A stretch of 64,000 nt of DNA from Brachionus manjavacas. Taxonomy: Eukaryota > Rotifera > Eurotatoria > Ploima > Brachionidae. This document shows positions 34,890-49,374 of the stretch, one piece after another (position 1 is the stretch's first letter; every line of letters starts with the position of its first letter). The position numbers were made by a program, and so were the translations under genes. Below the pieces are notes generated by a model. That model made no database searches, was not told the origin of the DNA, and saw only the letters and a list, made by a program, of their open reading frames with translations. The stretch lies in the NCBI GenBank assembly GCA_019054805.1, contig JAHQIY010000019.1, forward strand, positions 898,001 through 962,000, read 5' to 3'.

Positions 34890-35818
34890 AAATAGATATT
34901 TTTTATATTATAACATTATGAGCAAAAACTTTTGGGTACTCTTAAAAAAATACTACGACACCTCATCGGGTATTATTATTTCGAATGGAATCTCCTCGAT
35001 TCCATTTGAAATTGAATGTGGGGTTAAACAAGGTGGTATTCTAGCCTCCTTCATGTTTAACATCTTCATCAACGATCTAATAGAAAATTGTTTAAATAAA
35101 AAAATAGGTGCTCAATTCAAAAACACGAATGTTTCTATTATAGTTTATGCTGATTACATTTTACTTATTAGCCCTCTAGATAGACACCTTCAAATCCTAT
35201 TAGACCTTTGTGGCGATTTTGGGCTTAAATGGCGACTCAGATTTAATACTTCTAAATTAAGTATAATCACTTTTGGTTCCCCTTTATTTTCTAATAACTC
35301 AAAATTAGAATTTAACTCCGTAGGGACCAATAAATTCAAGCAAGTCCAAAAATCTTTTTATTCAGCCTCCTTTCTTCTTGGGAAAATCAGTGTCCTATCA
35401 CCATTCCTAAAAAGTTTTATTTAAAAAACATTCTGCTTATCACAATTAACCAATATGGTCTAGAGAATGTTATTATGGATTCAAGATGCCTTAAATCTTT
35501 AAACACAAACCAAAACAAATTATTAAGACAGATGCTAAATTTAAAATGGAATTGCCACATGTCTGGCATCCTCAAAGTACTAAGAATTTTCAAATTTGAT
35601 CAACTATATTTTTATTCAAAATTATCATTTATTACTACACTTAAATTCACACGACTAAATTAACGCTTTTTAATTAGTATAATTATTCTCAAGAACTTAG
35701 CTTTTAAATTTATTATTTTATTTATTTATTACTTAATTTTTATTTTTTTTTTTTTTTTTTTTTTTATATTGAACATTGCTGATCGGCGTTTATTGAATAA
35801 ATAATAATAATAATAATA
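34890..35818 (+). pseudogene. LINE family B, reverse transcriptase to 3' tail, antisense in kinase intron 4
   Basis: The ORF at 34918-35424 has RT motifs VKQGGILASFMFNIFINDLI and a catalytic box mutated to YADY (normally YADD). The thumb follows in shifted frames (35475-35663). The copy ends with a GCTGATCGGC hairpin (35779-35788), then TTTATTGAATAAATAATAAT to about 35818. It is 5'-truncated and inactive. The host gene is on the other strand. Confidence 0.8.
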
Positions 35819-36039
35819 TAACTTTTTATTTATTTGCGCTTTTCTACAACTAAGATTAAAAAACAAAATTTTACAAAATTAGGTTTTTGAAAAACCTTTA
35901 GATCCATCTTTGTTTCTATTTTGTTTAATTTCACAGTATAATTAAAAATGGTATATTCCAATGATCAAACCAAATTTTCAGCTATGAAATTAATTGCTAT
36001 TACTTAATAGAATAAGTGCGTGCAGAGGTACATTTTCGG

Positions 36040-36430
36040 ATATAACATACTTTGTTATATCAAAAGGTAAACTCTTCAATATCTTTAAGTGCACGCCATT
36101 TAATTGATGCTTTTCTAAGTGAGTTATTTGGTAACTATACAGAGATAGTTGGTAACTTGGAAGCTCTAAATGTTAAAGACTGTTTGTTGAGGCTAAATGA
36201 GCATTTTGATATTAAATTGAATAATAAAAATAAAGAAGAATTAGTTAGGAAAATAATTAATCTTTGTCGTTTGATTTCTGAGGATGAACTGAACTACTCT
36301 TTCTATAAAAACATTTTATACAAAGTACTTGGTGAACAAGTAACTTAAGTGTTTCTCTTTTTTTTTTTTTTTTTTTTTTAAATCGTCCATGGGACGTAGT
36401 TTAATTTGTCAATAATAATAATAATAATAT
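36040..36430 (+). mobile_element. Probable LINE family B-type 3' end with a 98-codon open frame
   Basis: The frame 36052-36348 encodes an acidic and basic helical peptide (INLCRLISEDELNYSFYKNI) that I do not recognise. It is followed by a T run, a perfect hairpin CGTCCATGGGACG (36384-36396) and an AATAAT tail, as in the other family B ends. Short inverted flanks (TGATCAAACCAAATT near 35963 and its complement near 36433) surround it. Confidence 0.45.
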
Positions 36431-36614
36431 CTAATAATTTGGTTTGATCATTTTGATCATAAACTTCAAAATTCCAAAAAATTGTCAACAATTATTAAAT
36501 TATTTAAAAAAACCTCTACAAAAAAATCTCCTTAAAAAAATATGACAAAAATTTTCAGCTTCTTCACAATAGATAACAATGGGCAAGTTTAAATAAGAAT
36601 TGTTTTGAACCTAC

Positions 36615-37255
36615 TTTGGTGATGCAGATGCCGATCTGGAATGAGTGTAAAGTCGATCAAGAGTTTGTCCTGGAATAGGAGTTAAATATTGTTGTTGCTG
36701 AAAGAGTTGATTTTTTTGGTGTTGAATCGGATTGAGCTGCTGTGATAGCTGTGTCGGGGTTAGACGCGTGTTTTTTGGAGGAGCCGATGGTGTGTTCATG
36801 TCAAATTGAGGCAGCAGAGTCGAAGAATGTGAAGCTGAACGTCGATGCGATTTTTTTGTCTCAAGAGCAGGCGTTTGCTGTACACAATTATCAGGCTCCG
36901 GTGCAATAGGGTTTATGGAGCCAAAATCGTCATCAAACCCCAGTGGTTCTTGATTACTGGTCGACGCCAAAAAAGGGCTTATAGTCTCATTTTCGCTCTT
37001 GGGCTTAATAGAAACATTCAATTTAGGTGGTGCCACATTGCTCGGTTTGGTCTTGGCCATGTTTTGATTAGGCAATTGAAGAATGTTATTTGTATGATTT
37101 AGATTAGCTTTGGGTCGTTCGCGTGGATTCACTGTAGTTGATTGTTCCATCACTGGTGTATTAAATGTCTTTTTAACTGCCAAGCTAGAGTTTTTTTTCC
37201 ACTCGCTTTCGGTCATTGGGGCCGCTATGGTGCTAAAATTAGGAATTTCACTTTT
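36615..37255 (-). CDS. AAK1/BMP2K/Nak-type kinase, exon 4 (Pro/Gln-rich tail)
   Basis: It begins KSEIPNFSTIAAPM, matching the IPN segment just after the AAK1 kinase domain, at acceptor GTTAAAG. The exon encodes a disordered tail rich in Pro, Gln, Asn and Ser, with an acidic FDDDFGSI patch and a short polyglutamine run. It ends SRSASASP in phase 2 at donor AAA|GTAGGT. Such tails bind AP2 and other endocytic proteins in the family. Confidence 0.85.
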
Positions 37256-37291
37256 CTTTAACGAAAATAAATTAATTTATTTTATTTTTTA

Positions 37292-40102
<2,811 letters not shown>

Positions 40103-40739
40103 TTATTAGCTGATTGAGTTGCTTGGAATAGAAGGCGGCCTTGGCATCTGGTATAAAGTAGCGTCCCTCTTGAATAGCTAGTTGACTTTCGCCAAAAGGC
40201 ATCTGAAAATAGCACAATTTGTACAAAAAAACTCCCAGAGCCCAAATGTCCGACTTGGTCGTGATCAATTTGTTCGAGTATAGATCGACCATTTCGGGCG
40301 ATCTGTACGACAAAGTCGTGTACTTTTGAATCTCATCGGCCACCACCTGAATCGAGTGGGTGGACGTGTGCTGTCTTTTGTCGAAAATGTTCTTGGTGGC
40401 CGAGCCAAAGTCGCACAGCACAAAAACCAGCTGACTGAACGAGGCGTTTTTGGTGCCGGCCTCTTGGTCAATGAGTATGTTCTCGACCTTAAGGTCTCTG
40501 TGTATGATGGCGGACGCGTGCAGATCGGCCAGAGCCACACAGGTGTCGCACAGCATTTTCACTACCTCTGGCTCTTGGAAGCGCGAGTTCTGTCCCAAAC
40601 GCTCGTTCATCAGTTGCACCAGGCCGCCCAGCCGGCAGTACTTGGTCAACAGCAGGATTTCGTATATTTCAGATGTTTGCCGATGGACCGATGAGTCCAC
40701 ATAGCGCAAAATGTGTCTGTTGGCTTCACTGAATTTTTT
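40103..40739 (-). CDS. AAK1/BMP2K/Nak-type kinase, exon 2 (catalytic core)
   Basis: Joined to exon 1 across a 56-nt intron, this exon begins KKFSEANRHILRYVDSS in phase 0 at the acceptor AAAAAG, the only phase-compatible site I found. It carries HRDLKVENIL (catalytic Asp about 161), LCDFGSATK (DFG about 189), the activation segment IQKYTTLSYRSPEMVDLYS, ITTKSDIWALGVFLYKLCYF and MPFGESQ. All are hallmarks of AAK1/BMP2K/GAK kinases, so activity is expected. A 12-residue basic and serine-containing insert precedes the DFG strand. Phase 1 end at AATAA|GTAAAT. Confidence 0.93.
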
Positions 40740-40795
40740 CTTTTTTTTTTTTTCAAAAATTTTATTAATAAAAAATAAAAATGGCAAAAAAATAC

Positions 40796-41032
40796 TATAA
40801 TTTGTATTTCCAGGCGACAAGCTTCCAGGTCGTGCTCGTTGTTGACGCACATGCGTTTCAGGGCGTATTTTCTACCACTGTGGGACGACTTGGCCAAGAA
40901 AACAATGGAAAATCCGCCCTCGGCGATCACCTCCTCTATCACCACTTGATGCTTGGACAGCTGGTAACTCTTGCCAATGAATCTCGAGTGCTCCACTGAA
41001 GTATTAGTCGACTTTTTCATCTCTACTCGCAT
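40796..41032 (-). CDS. AAK1/BMP2K/Nak-type Ser/Thr kinase, exon 1
   Basis: Numb-associated kinases phosphorylate AP2 and AP1 adaptors in clathrin-mediated endocytosis. Exon 1 (79 codons) starts at ATG 41032, directly after an in-frame TAG. It carries the NAK-type glycine loop AEGGFSIVFLA (about 37-47) in place of the usual GxGxxG, the ATP-binding Lys59 in KYALKRM, and NNEHDLEACRLEIQII, which aligns with the NAK consensus NNEHDL...EIQIM. It ends in phase 0 at donor GTATTT. The gene is rebuilt from six minus-strand exons: 41032-40796, 40739-40103, 37413-37310, 37255-36615, 33212-33079 and 32580-31874. The last junction is uncertain. Confidence 0.9.
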
Positions 41033-43250
41033 CTATTCATCTAAAGTCAGCTCAATTAATTAAAAAAGATTCAAATCTAGACTGATGGTTTGTTTACATA
41101 ATTTGAAAGAATTAGTTGTCGCTTTGAATTATCTCAACAAAAATAGCTGGCTTTTGTTGACGATGAATAAAGCTCTATAGTTGCATTAGTTGTTGCAACA
41201 ATCATTCTAAATTATAATTTATTATTCTAATTTTTGGCTCGAAAATGGTTGACTTTTTACCGGCACAGATCCGGTTAAATTAAAGTACTTCTAGCTTGCT
41301 TTTGTGTTGTGTTGGATGTTGGCGCAGTTCAAGATAAAATTTATTTTCTTTTTTTTTCTCTATTCAAGTTTATTATTGTTTCTTTTTGATTTAATTTATT
41401 ATCACCTGCAAAATTTAAATTATCTTGACAAAAAAGCCAGTTCATGTGCTAGAGTGCTAAATTTCAGCATTTTTTTTCTCTTTTAAATTAACAAAGTAAT
41501 ATGTTAAATTGGCTATTTTCTCATCTAATATAGAAATTTAATTATTACGTGCAAACTCAACTGGGTCATGAAAAAATGGAAAAATATGCAAATTTTTGAA
41601 ATAATTTTTTTTTCAATTTGTTAAAAATCAAGTCTAAAAAAATCTCTTTAAAAAGGTACGCGTTTGTTAATCAGTCTAAATTCTAAAAAAATTGTTTTTA
41701 TCATATTTAATTAAAATGTTGAGAAATAATTTTCGAGTCAAATTTTTAAACCTCAAAGTTTTTTTTCAAAAATAATATTATGCTCTATCATAACCAAGTG
41801 TCATGCATAAATGTGCATTTGATTACTTGTAAAATCAAAGTAAACGGATTTAATTAATTCAAGTTTTTTCTTGTCAATTTTTTTTTTCATTTTTCAATTT
41901 TGATCATTAAAAATGACTTTTATTTTATAAGAGAGATGAGAAGTCGAAATAAAGGCAATTTTACGTAAATTTCCTATTGTAAAATCACCTTATATTAATA
42001 ATTTTTAGAAAAATTTTTAATCTTGAAATGTTTGTGTTTTTTTTAATGATTTTATTTAATTGACAATCTCGTTTTATTCAGTTTGTTCAATTTATAGAGA
42101 TTTTTGTTTGATTCATTGTATTTTTAAATTATTTTTTTTGTAAAATTGTCATGATTCTAAGAAAAAATTATTAATAATATTTTTATTGAAATACTTTTTT
42201 AAATTTTTGAACAATTTTATTTCTCCCAATTTGGAAAACAAAATTTTTTCATATTCCTGATCAATGTTTGAATTTATGCCTCTTGACCCTCAAGACTAAT
42301 GAACATTTTTGTCAAATATAATGCGTCTTCTCTAATGAAAAACAGGATCCTTTTCATGTCCTTATAATTAGAATAAAAATTAAAATTCTGTACTCATAAA
42401 AATTTTAAACAGATAAAAAATTCTTGTTTTAATAAAGTTCAAATAAAAATAAAGCATAGGAAAAAAATTATTTGACTCCAAAAATGCTTTCGTGAAGAGA
42501 TATAAATGAAAAAATAGAAATTGCAATCAATATTTCATTTTATGGTGTCTTTGATGAAACTGTAACTGAAATATTATCAAATAAAAGGTAAAATCAAAAG
42601 AATTTATTTCTATATTTTTTCTTATTTTTTTAACCAAGTTTTAAATTTTGAGTTTCACTTGAATTTATTGTTGTCCATTTAAGTTTCTCATTTTATGAAC
42701 AAATCATGGAATGACTTTATCTTATTCAAAATCCTTTTTTGTTTAAATAGAACTTTTAGCAAATGCTTCAACTGGAAAAAGCTGCAGAAGAAATGTCCTG
42801 TGCTTGCTACTGGTAATATAATGAACAAAATGAATAAAATTAATGATATTTATTTTATGCCTTTTTTAGTAGATTTAGCAATCTGAATGTACTAAAGGCA
42901 GAACGTCGGATTAAAGGACTGTCGTCATTACCTATCTTTAAATTATTATAAATTTACCTTTGATAATAATAAACATTTAAATCATTATCTTGATAGAAAA
43001 TCATTCTTTGATGCTTATTATCTGAAAAACGCTGTCAAAGTTCTTAACCAAGCTCGTTTGTGCAGTCTTTTTGAGCATTTTTTCAGCCAAGACAGAATAA
43101 CGGGTGTAGATAAAAAATGGCACAAAAGTTTAGTTTAATTTGCTATTAGAGTGGACAAGACCTTTGCCAATTTTTTTCAAAATTTAAAATCAGGCTGATC
43201 TTAGCTTTAAATAAATGAAAATTAGATCATATAGTTAAATTTCGACAATT
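41033..43250. other. AT-rich intergenic DNA upstream of the kinase gene
   Basis: No confident gene. The ORF at 42695-42886 is short and unrecognised. Confidence 0.4.
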
Positions 43251-43254
43251 CTGT

Positions 43255-43690
43255 AAGTAAAAAATGTACGAAACCATCAAAAAAGATTTGTACAACTTTG
43301 TGACCAAAATTTGCCAAAAGCTGAAGTTGTAAGGTGATTCACTTTATAGCAGTAACGTTGGCAAGACTTAGCATCATCTCATTATGCGAATATGGTACTC
43401 AATTATATGGTAGATTAAAATATAAGGTATGTTGCCAAAGAAGTGAATCCAGGAAACGTACCAAAAGCACGACCAATCGAAGATTTTTGGGGAAATTTGA
43501 AAGCTAATGTTTATGAGCGTGATTGTAAGCCCAAAAATTTTAAGCAACTCGAAACAAAATTCGCACTTGTCTGAGCATTATGGACCCAAAGGTTGAACAA
43601 GACCATGCCAAGACTGTTCGCTCTAGGCTAGATATCATGCGTCGTCATGGCGTTCAATATCTTAACTGGTATTCTATCCTTTATGGTTTA
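43255..43690 (+). pseudogene. Tc1/mariner-type transposase C-terminal relic
   Basis: One frame reads WQDLASSHYANMVLNYMVD, a stop, then YVAKEVNPGNVPKARPIEDF and WGNLKANVYERD. This is the WPDLAxSHY...NPPNVPxARPIExFW block with the second and third catalytic acids of a DDE transposase of the Tc1/mariner group. Stops and frameshifts make it dead. No TIR pair was found around it. Confidence 0.8.
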
Positions 43691-43884
43691 GTTCTGGGTT
43701 GCTAGTTTGGATGGATAAAAATGTGAAGACTTAAGTCTGATGGTTCGAATATTTTTATTTATCTAAAAAGGTAATATGAAATCGGCCGATCTAATCGATT
43801 CGGTTGAGTTTTAGTAAGGCCTAAAGTCTAGAATAGAAGTGTAGTTGAATGATGTTTTCTTGCTTCATTCGATCCACATTTAAT

Positions 43885-44050
43885 TCACTTGTGACATGCA
43901 TGCTTAAAGTGAAGGCTGTATGCGGCGTAAGCATGCACATCAGCTACGCGTGTGCCCTTCTTTGTGATGCGTCGCAACAGTTCAGTGGCAAAACTTTCTG
44001 GGCGCTGGTGTGCGTAGATCGAGTGCGACATAAAAACTGGTATTATTTTT
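43885..44050. other. GC-rich island with a 10-bp stem hairpin
   Basis: In otherwise AT-rich DNA, this stretch uses balanced codons on both strands. TGCATGCTTA (43897-43906) and TAAGCATGCA (43928-43937) form a perfect stem with a 21-nt loop. The minus strand is open from ATG 44031 for about 48 codons (MSHSIYAHQRPESFATELL onward). The plus ORF 43849-44205 crosses it. I recognise neither product. Confidence 0.35.
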
Positions 44051-44205
44051 TCAAAAAAGGAAGGTTCAGTTATAATTTTAAAAAATTTAAAGCCTTTATT
44101 ATAGAAAACTTTTTTTTAATTAATTTTGTGCCATTTTTTATTCTACAAATTGTTGATAAATCTTTATCATTATCTGATTCCTCAGATGGAGCTTTTTTTC
44201 GATAA

Positions 44206-45190
44206 TTTTACATTTAGCCTTGGCGTAATTAAATCTTAAAATTAATAGAAAAAATATTCGAAATAATTTTGACAAATAGCTGTTGGAAACTTAAATATAT
44301 TATAATTTTTTCTAAAAACTTTCACCTTTTTTTAACTATTTTTTACCAGAAAGTTACCAAAAACATCGTGTCAAGTCAAAAATGTATTTAATAAATTTAA
44401 AACCATTTAGCAACAAATTTATTTTTTCATAAACTAGAATTTTTGTTTAAAACTTATCCAGCTCTAAATATTTATAAAAATTTTTATTTTGTTGATATTT
44501 TGAATATTAATCAATAGGCTAGTGGACCTGTCCATAAAAGAACGATCTACACTTGCAGTGGTGGAGGTTGGAGCAACAAAAAAAATTCATACAATATTGA
44601 ATTGCTCAAAACTTTATTTATTCAAATAAAAAAATATGAAAACTTATGAAAAAAAAATTTCTGAATGAAATCATTTTTCAATTTTGAAGTGAAATAAATT
44701 AAAATTTAAATAGTGAATAGGAAGACACGGATCTTTCAAATGAGCCAAGAAAATCTGTTTAACTTGTAATATCACATGAGTCAAATGAGTTTTTTTATTA
44801 GATTCTCTTCAAACTTTTCCCATAATTCAGAAGGCCAATTTATTGCCAATACATATCCAAGTGATTTTTAATACCCATGTATCGTATATTCCTTTTTCCT
44901 AGTCTTAAACTATTCCTTTAGCACTATAATCTTAAAAAAAGCGAGGATGTTCTGAGAGTAAAGTGAAAAAATAGAAAAAAGCTTAAATTTGACTAATTTT
45001 TTATTTTGGATTTGGGCTTTATTCTGAGAGTCCACTTTGACCAGCTGTCGATATTTATGCTTACTACTTCTTGTTGAACTTGAGGGTCCATAAAGGGTCG
45101 AATTAGAAAATTGTACAAGAGGGTAATACCATCCTACGGACAAAGAGGCAAAGAAAGCTGCGACGATGGTCGCAAGTCGAATCAGATTAA
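44206..45190. other. AT-rich intergenic DNA
   Basis: The minus-strand ORF 44910-45143 is unrecognised and probably chance or LINE-derived. Confidence 0.35.
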
Positions 45191-45199
45191 CATTTAAAT

Positions 45200-46150
45200 T
45201 TATTTGTTTTATTTGTGCCGAGCTAAAGCTCCTTCAGATTAAAAAAAAATAAAATAAAAACAAAAGTTAAGACATAATAAAAATAAAATAAAAATGTAAA
45301 GAAAAATTATAAGAAAAATTAAAATTAAGTTAAAATATAATAAAAAGACAATTAAAAATTGACAAATTGTAAGAGGTGACATGTGCAAAGAATTTAAGTA
45401 TTGAACAGTTCAAGAAAGAAAGAAAAAATAGTAAGATAGCAATTACACAATGGAGTCGGGTGTTTGACATACCTTGATTCAAAACCCGCTTTATATATAT
45501 CAACCAGCTTGACAACCAATGGAACAGAATGACGCAGTCCTCCCGCTACATATCTTTCGCTCAATTTAAAAAGTCGAAAGATATGTAGGATATGTAAATT
45601 AACCATTGTGGTAAAGGTTAATTTTGAATCAAATTTTATACCTAAAAACTCTATTTCCTTTTGACTCTCAATTTTATTTTCATATATTTTTAATTTTAAG
45701 TCAATATTCTCCTTATTATATTTAGTGAAGACAATGAAGCAAGACTTTTCAACAGATATTTTCATCTTCCACTTGAAGAGCCATTTTACTAGTTCGTCTA
45801 AGTACTTGTTTATCTTATTAACTAGATTTCCTTTTTTCTTTAAAATATAAAATGTAACCAAGTCATCAGCAAAAAGAAGAGAGTATTCACTATTTGTTTT
45901 ATTTCTTTTAGGAATATCATTGATAAAGATACTAAAAAGTAATGGATTAATTACGGAGCCTTGAGGAACACCTGCAGTAATGTGGTATTCATCACTTTTG
46001 TGACCATTTACATTTACTTTAATGATCTTGAGTCTAAAAACGAATTAATCCAATGTATTAAGTAAGATGTATGCAAATAATTTACAGTGTTTTTAGTTAG
46101 CATATTAATCATATTAATTGCTTTATAAAAAGAAGACATCTAGTTTCGAA
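45200..46150 (-). pseudogene. LINE family A, 3' half, minus strand
   Basis: The minus strand contains AGVPQGSVI- and ADDLVTF-like RT motifs in broken frames (about 46000-45830). The thumb with INKYLDELVKWLFKWKMKIS and EFLGIKFDSKLTF follows, then CNCYLTIFS, the family A 3' UTR and the GAGCTTTAGCTC hairpin (45231-45220). It is closely related to the copy at 60.4-62.3 kb but has an internal deletion after FTTMVN. Confidence 0.8.
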
Positions 46151-46880
46151 ATCTAAAAGATAATTACTTTAAGTGTGAAGCATTTTTTTGATGTAAAATT
46201 TATAATTTAGTTGGGCTTTTTTTGAACACCAGTCACTTTATTTCAAAAATTATTTTAATTTTTAATTTTTTTAAATGCTAATATTTGATTAAAATAAAAG
46301 AAAAAAAATTTAATTCAGTTTTTGATTTTTTGATGATTATTTACTTAATTTCGTGGCAAAAGACTGACTTGCACATTTCACCAATTTTTTATCACCTTCA
46401 AATGAATTTAATGGCGCCATTTAACCAGCATTCAAATATTAATGGATCCAAAGTTACACAATTATTTTGTTTCATCTTATACTTTACTTTTTTTCATTAT
46501 TAAACAGATACCAAGTTAAATTTATCATGAAAATGTTTACCTTTATTTAATTTTCTTTTTTCTCAGAATGGGTAATTCCCGTTTTGGTAAAAGTTGGTAT
46601 ACCACGAAAATAAAACAATTGTAAAAATTTATTAATTTATTAAATTAAATTTTTACGATGATTTCAAATTTGATTTAATAATAAAAAAAAGCTTCTAATT
46701 TAATTGCAGAAATCAAAAGAAGGCAATCAAATTTCAAAATTAATCACCATTTTTTCAAATTATTTCATCAAAAAAAAGCACCTATTTTAATAAATTATAA
46801 TTTAGAAAATTAATTTGAATAAGCCGGAAAAAAATTGTTTTTAATAAAGTTTATTTTTATTTTGTAAAAGACAAAAAAAA

Positions 46881-47504
46881 CTAATAATACTCAGTATTTT
46901 GACTAAAACGATCTTGAAATGAAAAATTATCTAAATCAATCGGTTCAGCAGACCTATTTTTTTTTAAATGAAAATTCAACACAACTAAAAATGTAATCAG
47001 TAAAACTAAAGAAATAACTGCTAACACAATTATTGCTATATTTATATTTTGGTTTCCTTCATCATAAAACGAAAGGCAAACCGAATTTAAAATAATTACC
47101 GAAAATGAAATAAAAATAGCCAAAATATGAAATGATACAGTAAATTTCAGTAGACCTTGTTTTCTCCAAAGGATAATACTGGACGCCAGAAGACCTGCTA
47201 ATAAATAAATTAAACCTGCCCATATGCCACTGGCAAAATTTTGCATGGCGCCTCCAGATACAAAATAAACTATTTGAAGAATTATTAGAGTTATTCCAAT
47301 TGCTATTGTTGTGCATGAATAAACAATCACAAATGTAGATGGATAATTTTCTGAAAGCATTCTTTCTACATAGTTTCTCGCTTGTCGTTCATACTCAACT
47401 CTGTACTCTAAATCCATTTGCGCTGCCTGTGCAGGATAAAGATTATTACGGTTATGCCAACGACCTGGAGTCGATGTTCCATAGTTTTCGCTGTGATGGT
47501 ACAT
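46881..47504 (-). CDS. Four-transmembrane protein (CD20/MARVEL-like topology)
   Basis: A 207-residue intronless gene. After a hydrophilic N-terminus with a YVERML segment come four hydrophobic spans at about 56-84, 92-113, 120-148 and 154-181. A polar C-terminus ends SFQDRFSQNTEYY. N- and C-termini are both predicted cytoplasmic. The pattern fits CD20/MS4A, sarcospan or MARVEL-type tetraspan proteins, but no family signature is decisive. The minus-strand downstream flank has AATAAA hexamers just past the stop (about 46855-46866), which supports a real 3' end. Confidence 0.8.
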   Translation of the reverse strand: MYHHSENYGTSTPGRWHNRNNLYPAQAAQMDLEYRVEYERQARNYVERMLSENYPSTFVIVYSCTTIAIGITLIILQIVYFVSGGAMQNFASGIWAGLIYLLAGLLASSIILWRKQGLLKFTVSFHILAIFISFSVIILNSVCLSFYDEGNQNINIAIIVLAVISLVLLITFLVVLNFHLKKNRSAEPIDLDNFSFQDRFSQNTEYY

Positions 47505-48165
47505 TCATAAATTTTGTTCAGAGAAAATCAACTATGAAATGGTAAAAACTTTTCTTAAATAAAAACGAAATTTTGAAATTAAACACAATTAAATTGATAT
47601 CTTGAATGATGAAAAAAAAACATTAATTTCATAAAAATTGGTGGTTCATCTGTATCGGCAAGGAGAAAAAAGAGCATTTTTTTGAAAAATCTAATTATAT
47701 GAAGAAGCATGTGAGATTGATTGAAAATTTTTTAAATTGGAATAATTTTTTTGGTAAATTTGAATCAGAAAAGCTTTGATTATGAGAAGGACTCGTCCTT
47801 GAGACCCTTTTATTTTATGCGAAATGCAAACACAGATAGAAAGAATTCTCAGAATATACTGGCCTGAGAAATCGTCGAACGCTGGACTAAACATAAGAAC
47901 AAATTTAGAGCCCTTAAGATAACACATTAAAAATTAAAGACAGCGATAACTTAAACAGAATTCAAAAAACACGGATAACAAAACGAATAGCACTTAATGA
48001 TTAAGATGAAATTGAAAACTATTTAGCAGCTGAAATTAAACATTTAAAATTTTTAAACATTGTTCAATATTTTTCTCATCACCATATCTTACTGAATTTT
48101 TTCCTCCTCGAAATATAAACCCTTTTTTTAAACTCAGCAAATTTTTCTGAGATAGAAATGGCCAA
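47505..48165. other. AT-rich intergenic DNA
   Basis: No recognised gene. Short ORFs only. Confidence 0.4.
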
Positions 48166-48440
48166 AACAATTCAGACATTTTTTTTTAAAGTAGAAAATG
48201 TCGATAAAAAATCACTTGGAGCCTTCAATAAGTCAATTGAAAACACTCACAAAAATGTCAAAAATGAACATATTTGAAAACCAAGCATAAAAACAGATCC
48301 TAATGAAAACTTTTTTATTGTTGGTAATCTTAATATGGATTTTTTTTCATCTCGAGGCAACTTATTAAAAATTTTTATAATCATTTTGATTTAATAAACT
48401 CAGAGTCAAGTTTTTTATTTTATTAAACGGAAAACAGTTA
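48166..48440 (+). pseudogene. LINE endonuclease fragment
   Basis: The plus strand reads ENFFIVGNLNMDFF followed by SRGNLLKIFI- and DLINSESS-like words. This is the xxILGDFNxD...F..DLIN motif of the apurinic endonuclease domain of LINEs, with the GDFN box changed to GNLN. It is a relic. Confidence 0.5.
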
Positions 48441-48779
48441 AGCTTTTAATTTTTTTATTTATTTTAAATATTTACATTTTCTATAAGCCAGTGTTTTATC
48501 TTCCAGAAAGATATAATTAATGGGAATTACAGATTTTGCAAATTGTTTTTTTAAAAATAAATAAAATAAAGGATATGGGGCAATTAGAAAAAAAACTCGA
48601 GAGTTTCATCAATATTTTTTTTGGCATTTTCTAATAGAAGTCGATGCGCTGATTATTCTTATATGTGAAATTTTGCTTATTACTTAATTTATTCATATTG
48701 TAAGGCCACTCAAAGTTTAAACCTGCTTTAGATGGTGGCCTGGCCATCAAATTCAAAATAAATTACAGAAGTCAAAAAA

Positions 48780-49374
48780 GTTGAAAAATGCTCCCTAAAT
48801 TTGACTCCATGTAACTCTGCTCTTGCCTAAACAAGCCTTTTACTTTGTCTCCAGTCAAATTCTGCATCACATCAGGATTTAGTCGTGAGTGCCACGGTTC
48901 AACGTCATTATTTGTGCGCGGTGGATTTTCTGAAACGCGGTCAAAAGCATTCCAATATTCGACTGAAAAACTAGGCTTTGCTCGGACTCCCATTCTAACG
49001 GAGCATTATAATTACGTTCATAATAAGTTAAAATTGGTAAAAATGATGAAGCTGCACTAGATTGAATATATTTAAAACCAATTATGACATCTTTAGGAAG
49101 AAAAAATGCCGATGATCTCCTAAAACTAAGCCTAAAGTTTTCATCATCGCTTAACTAATTCAGTAGTTTGAATTCTCCTCAAAATTGACTGACTCAATTG
49201 AAAAAAAGAGCCATGAATATTGCACTTAATGCACTTATTGCACTTTATTGCTGCTAATTCAAAATCGATGATGAAAACTTTAGGATATCGTTTTCGTGAT
49301 TTTTTTTTAAGACTTGTTGGCTCAAAATCTTTATTAGACCGGAGTCTATTAGCGATCGGAGTATTAGCATTCAT
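48780..49374 (-). pseudogene. MULE transposase fragment (FLYWCH/MULE type), minus strand
   Basis: The minus strand first reads YPKVFIIDFELAAIKCNKC then GSFFQLSQSILRRIQ (MULE DDE-domain motif DFExAAIxA...GCxFHLxQSI). After a frame change come DENFRLSFRRSSAFFLPKD-VIIGF and then YWNAFDRVSENPPRTNNDVEPWHSRLN, which is the conserved RTNNxVExWH box downstream of the core. Order and spacing are those of a MULE transposase. At least one frameshift is present. Confidence 0.8.

Noticed and set aside
40740-40795. Kinase reading through the T/A-rich stretch between exons 1 and 2, or using CAG at 40729 as acceptor
   Set aside because: Read-through shifts frame, and the CAG site is out of phase. Only AAAAAG at 40740 keeps the kinase frame and family spacing.
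43849-44205. 118-codon plus-strand ORF as a gene
   Set aside because: No recognisable domain. The second half is AT-rich low-complexity translation. Kept only as a GC-island observation.
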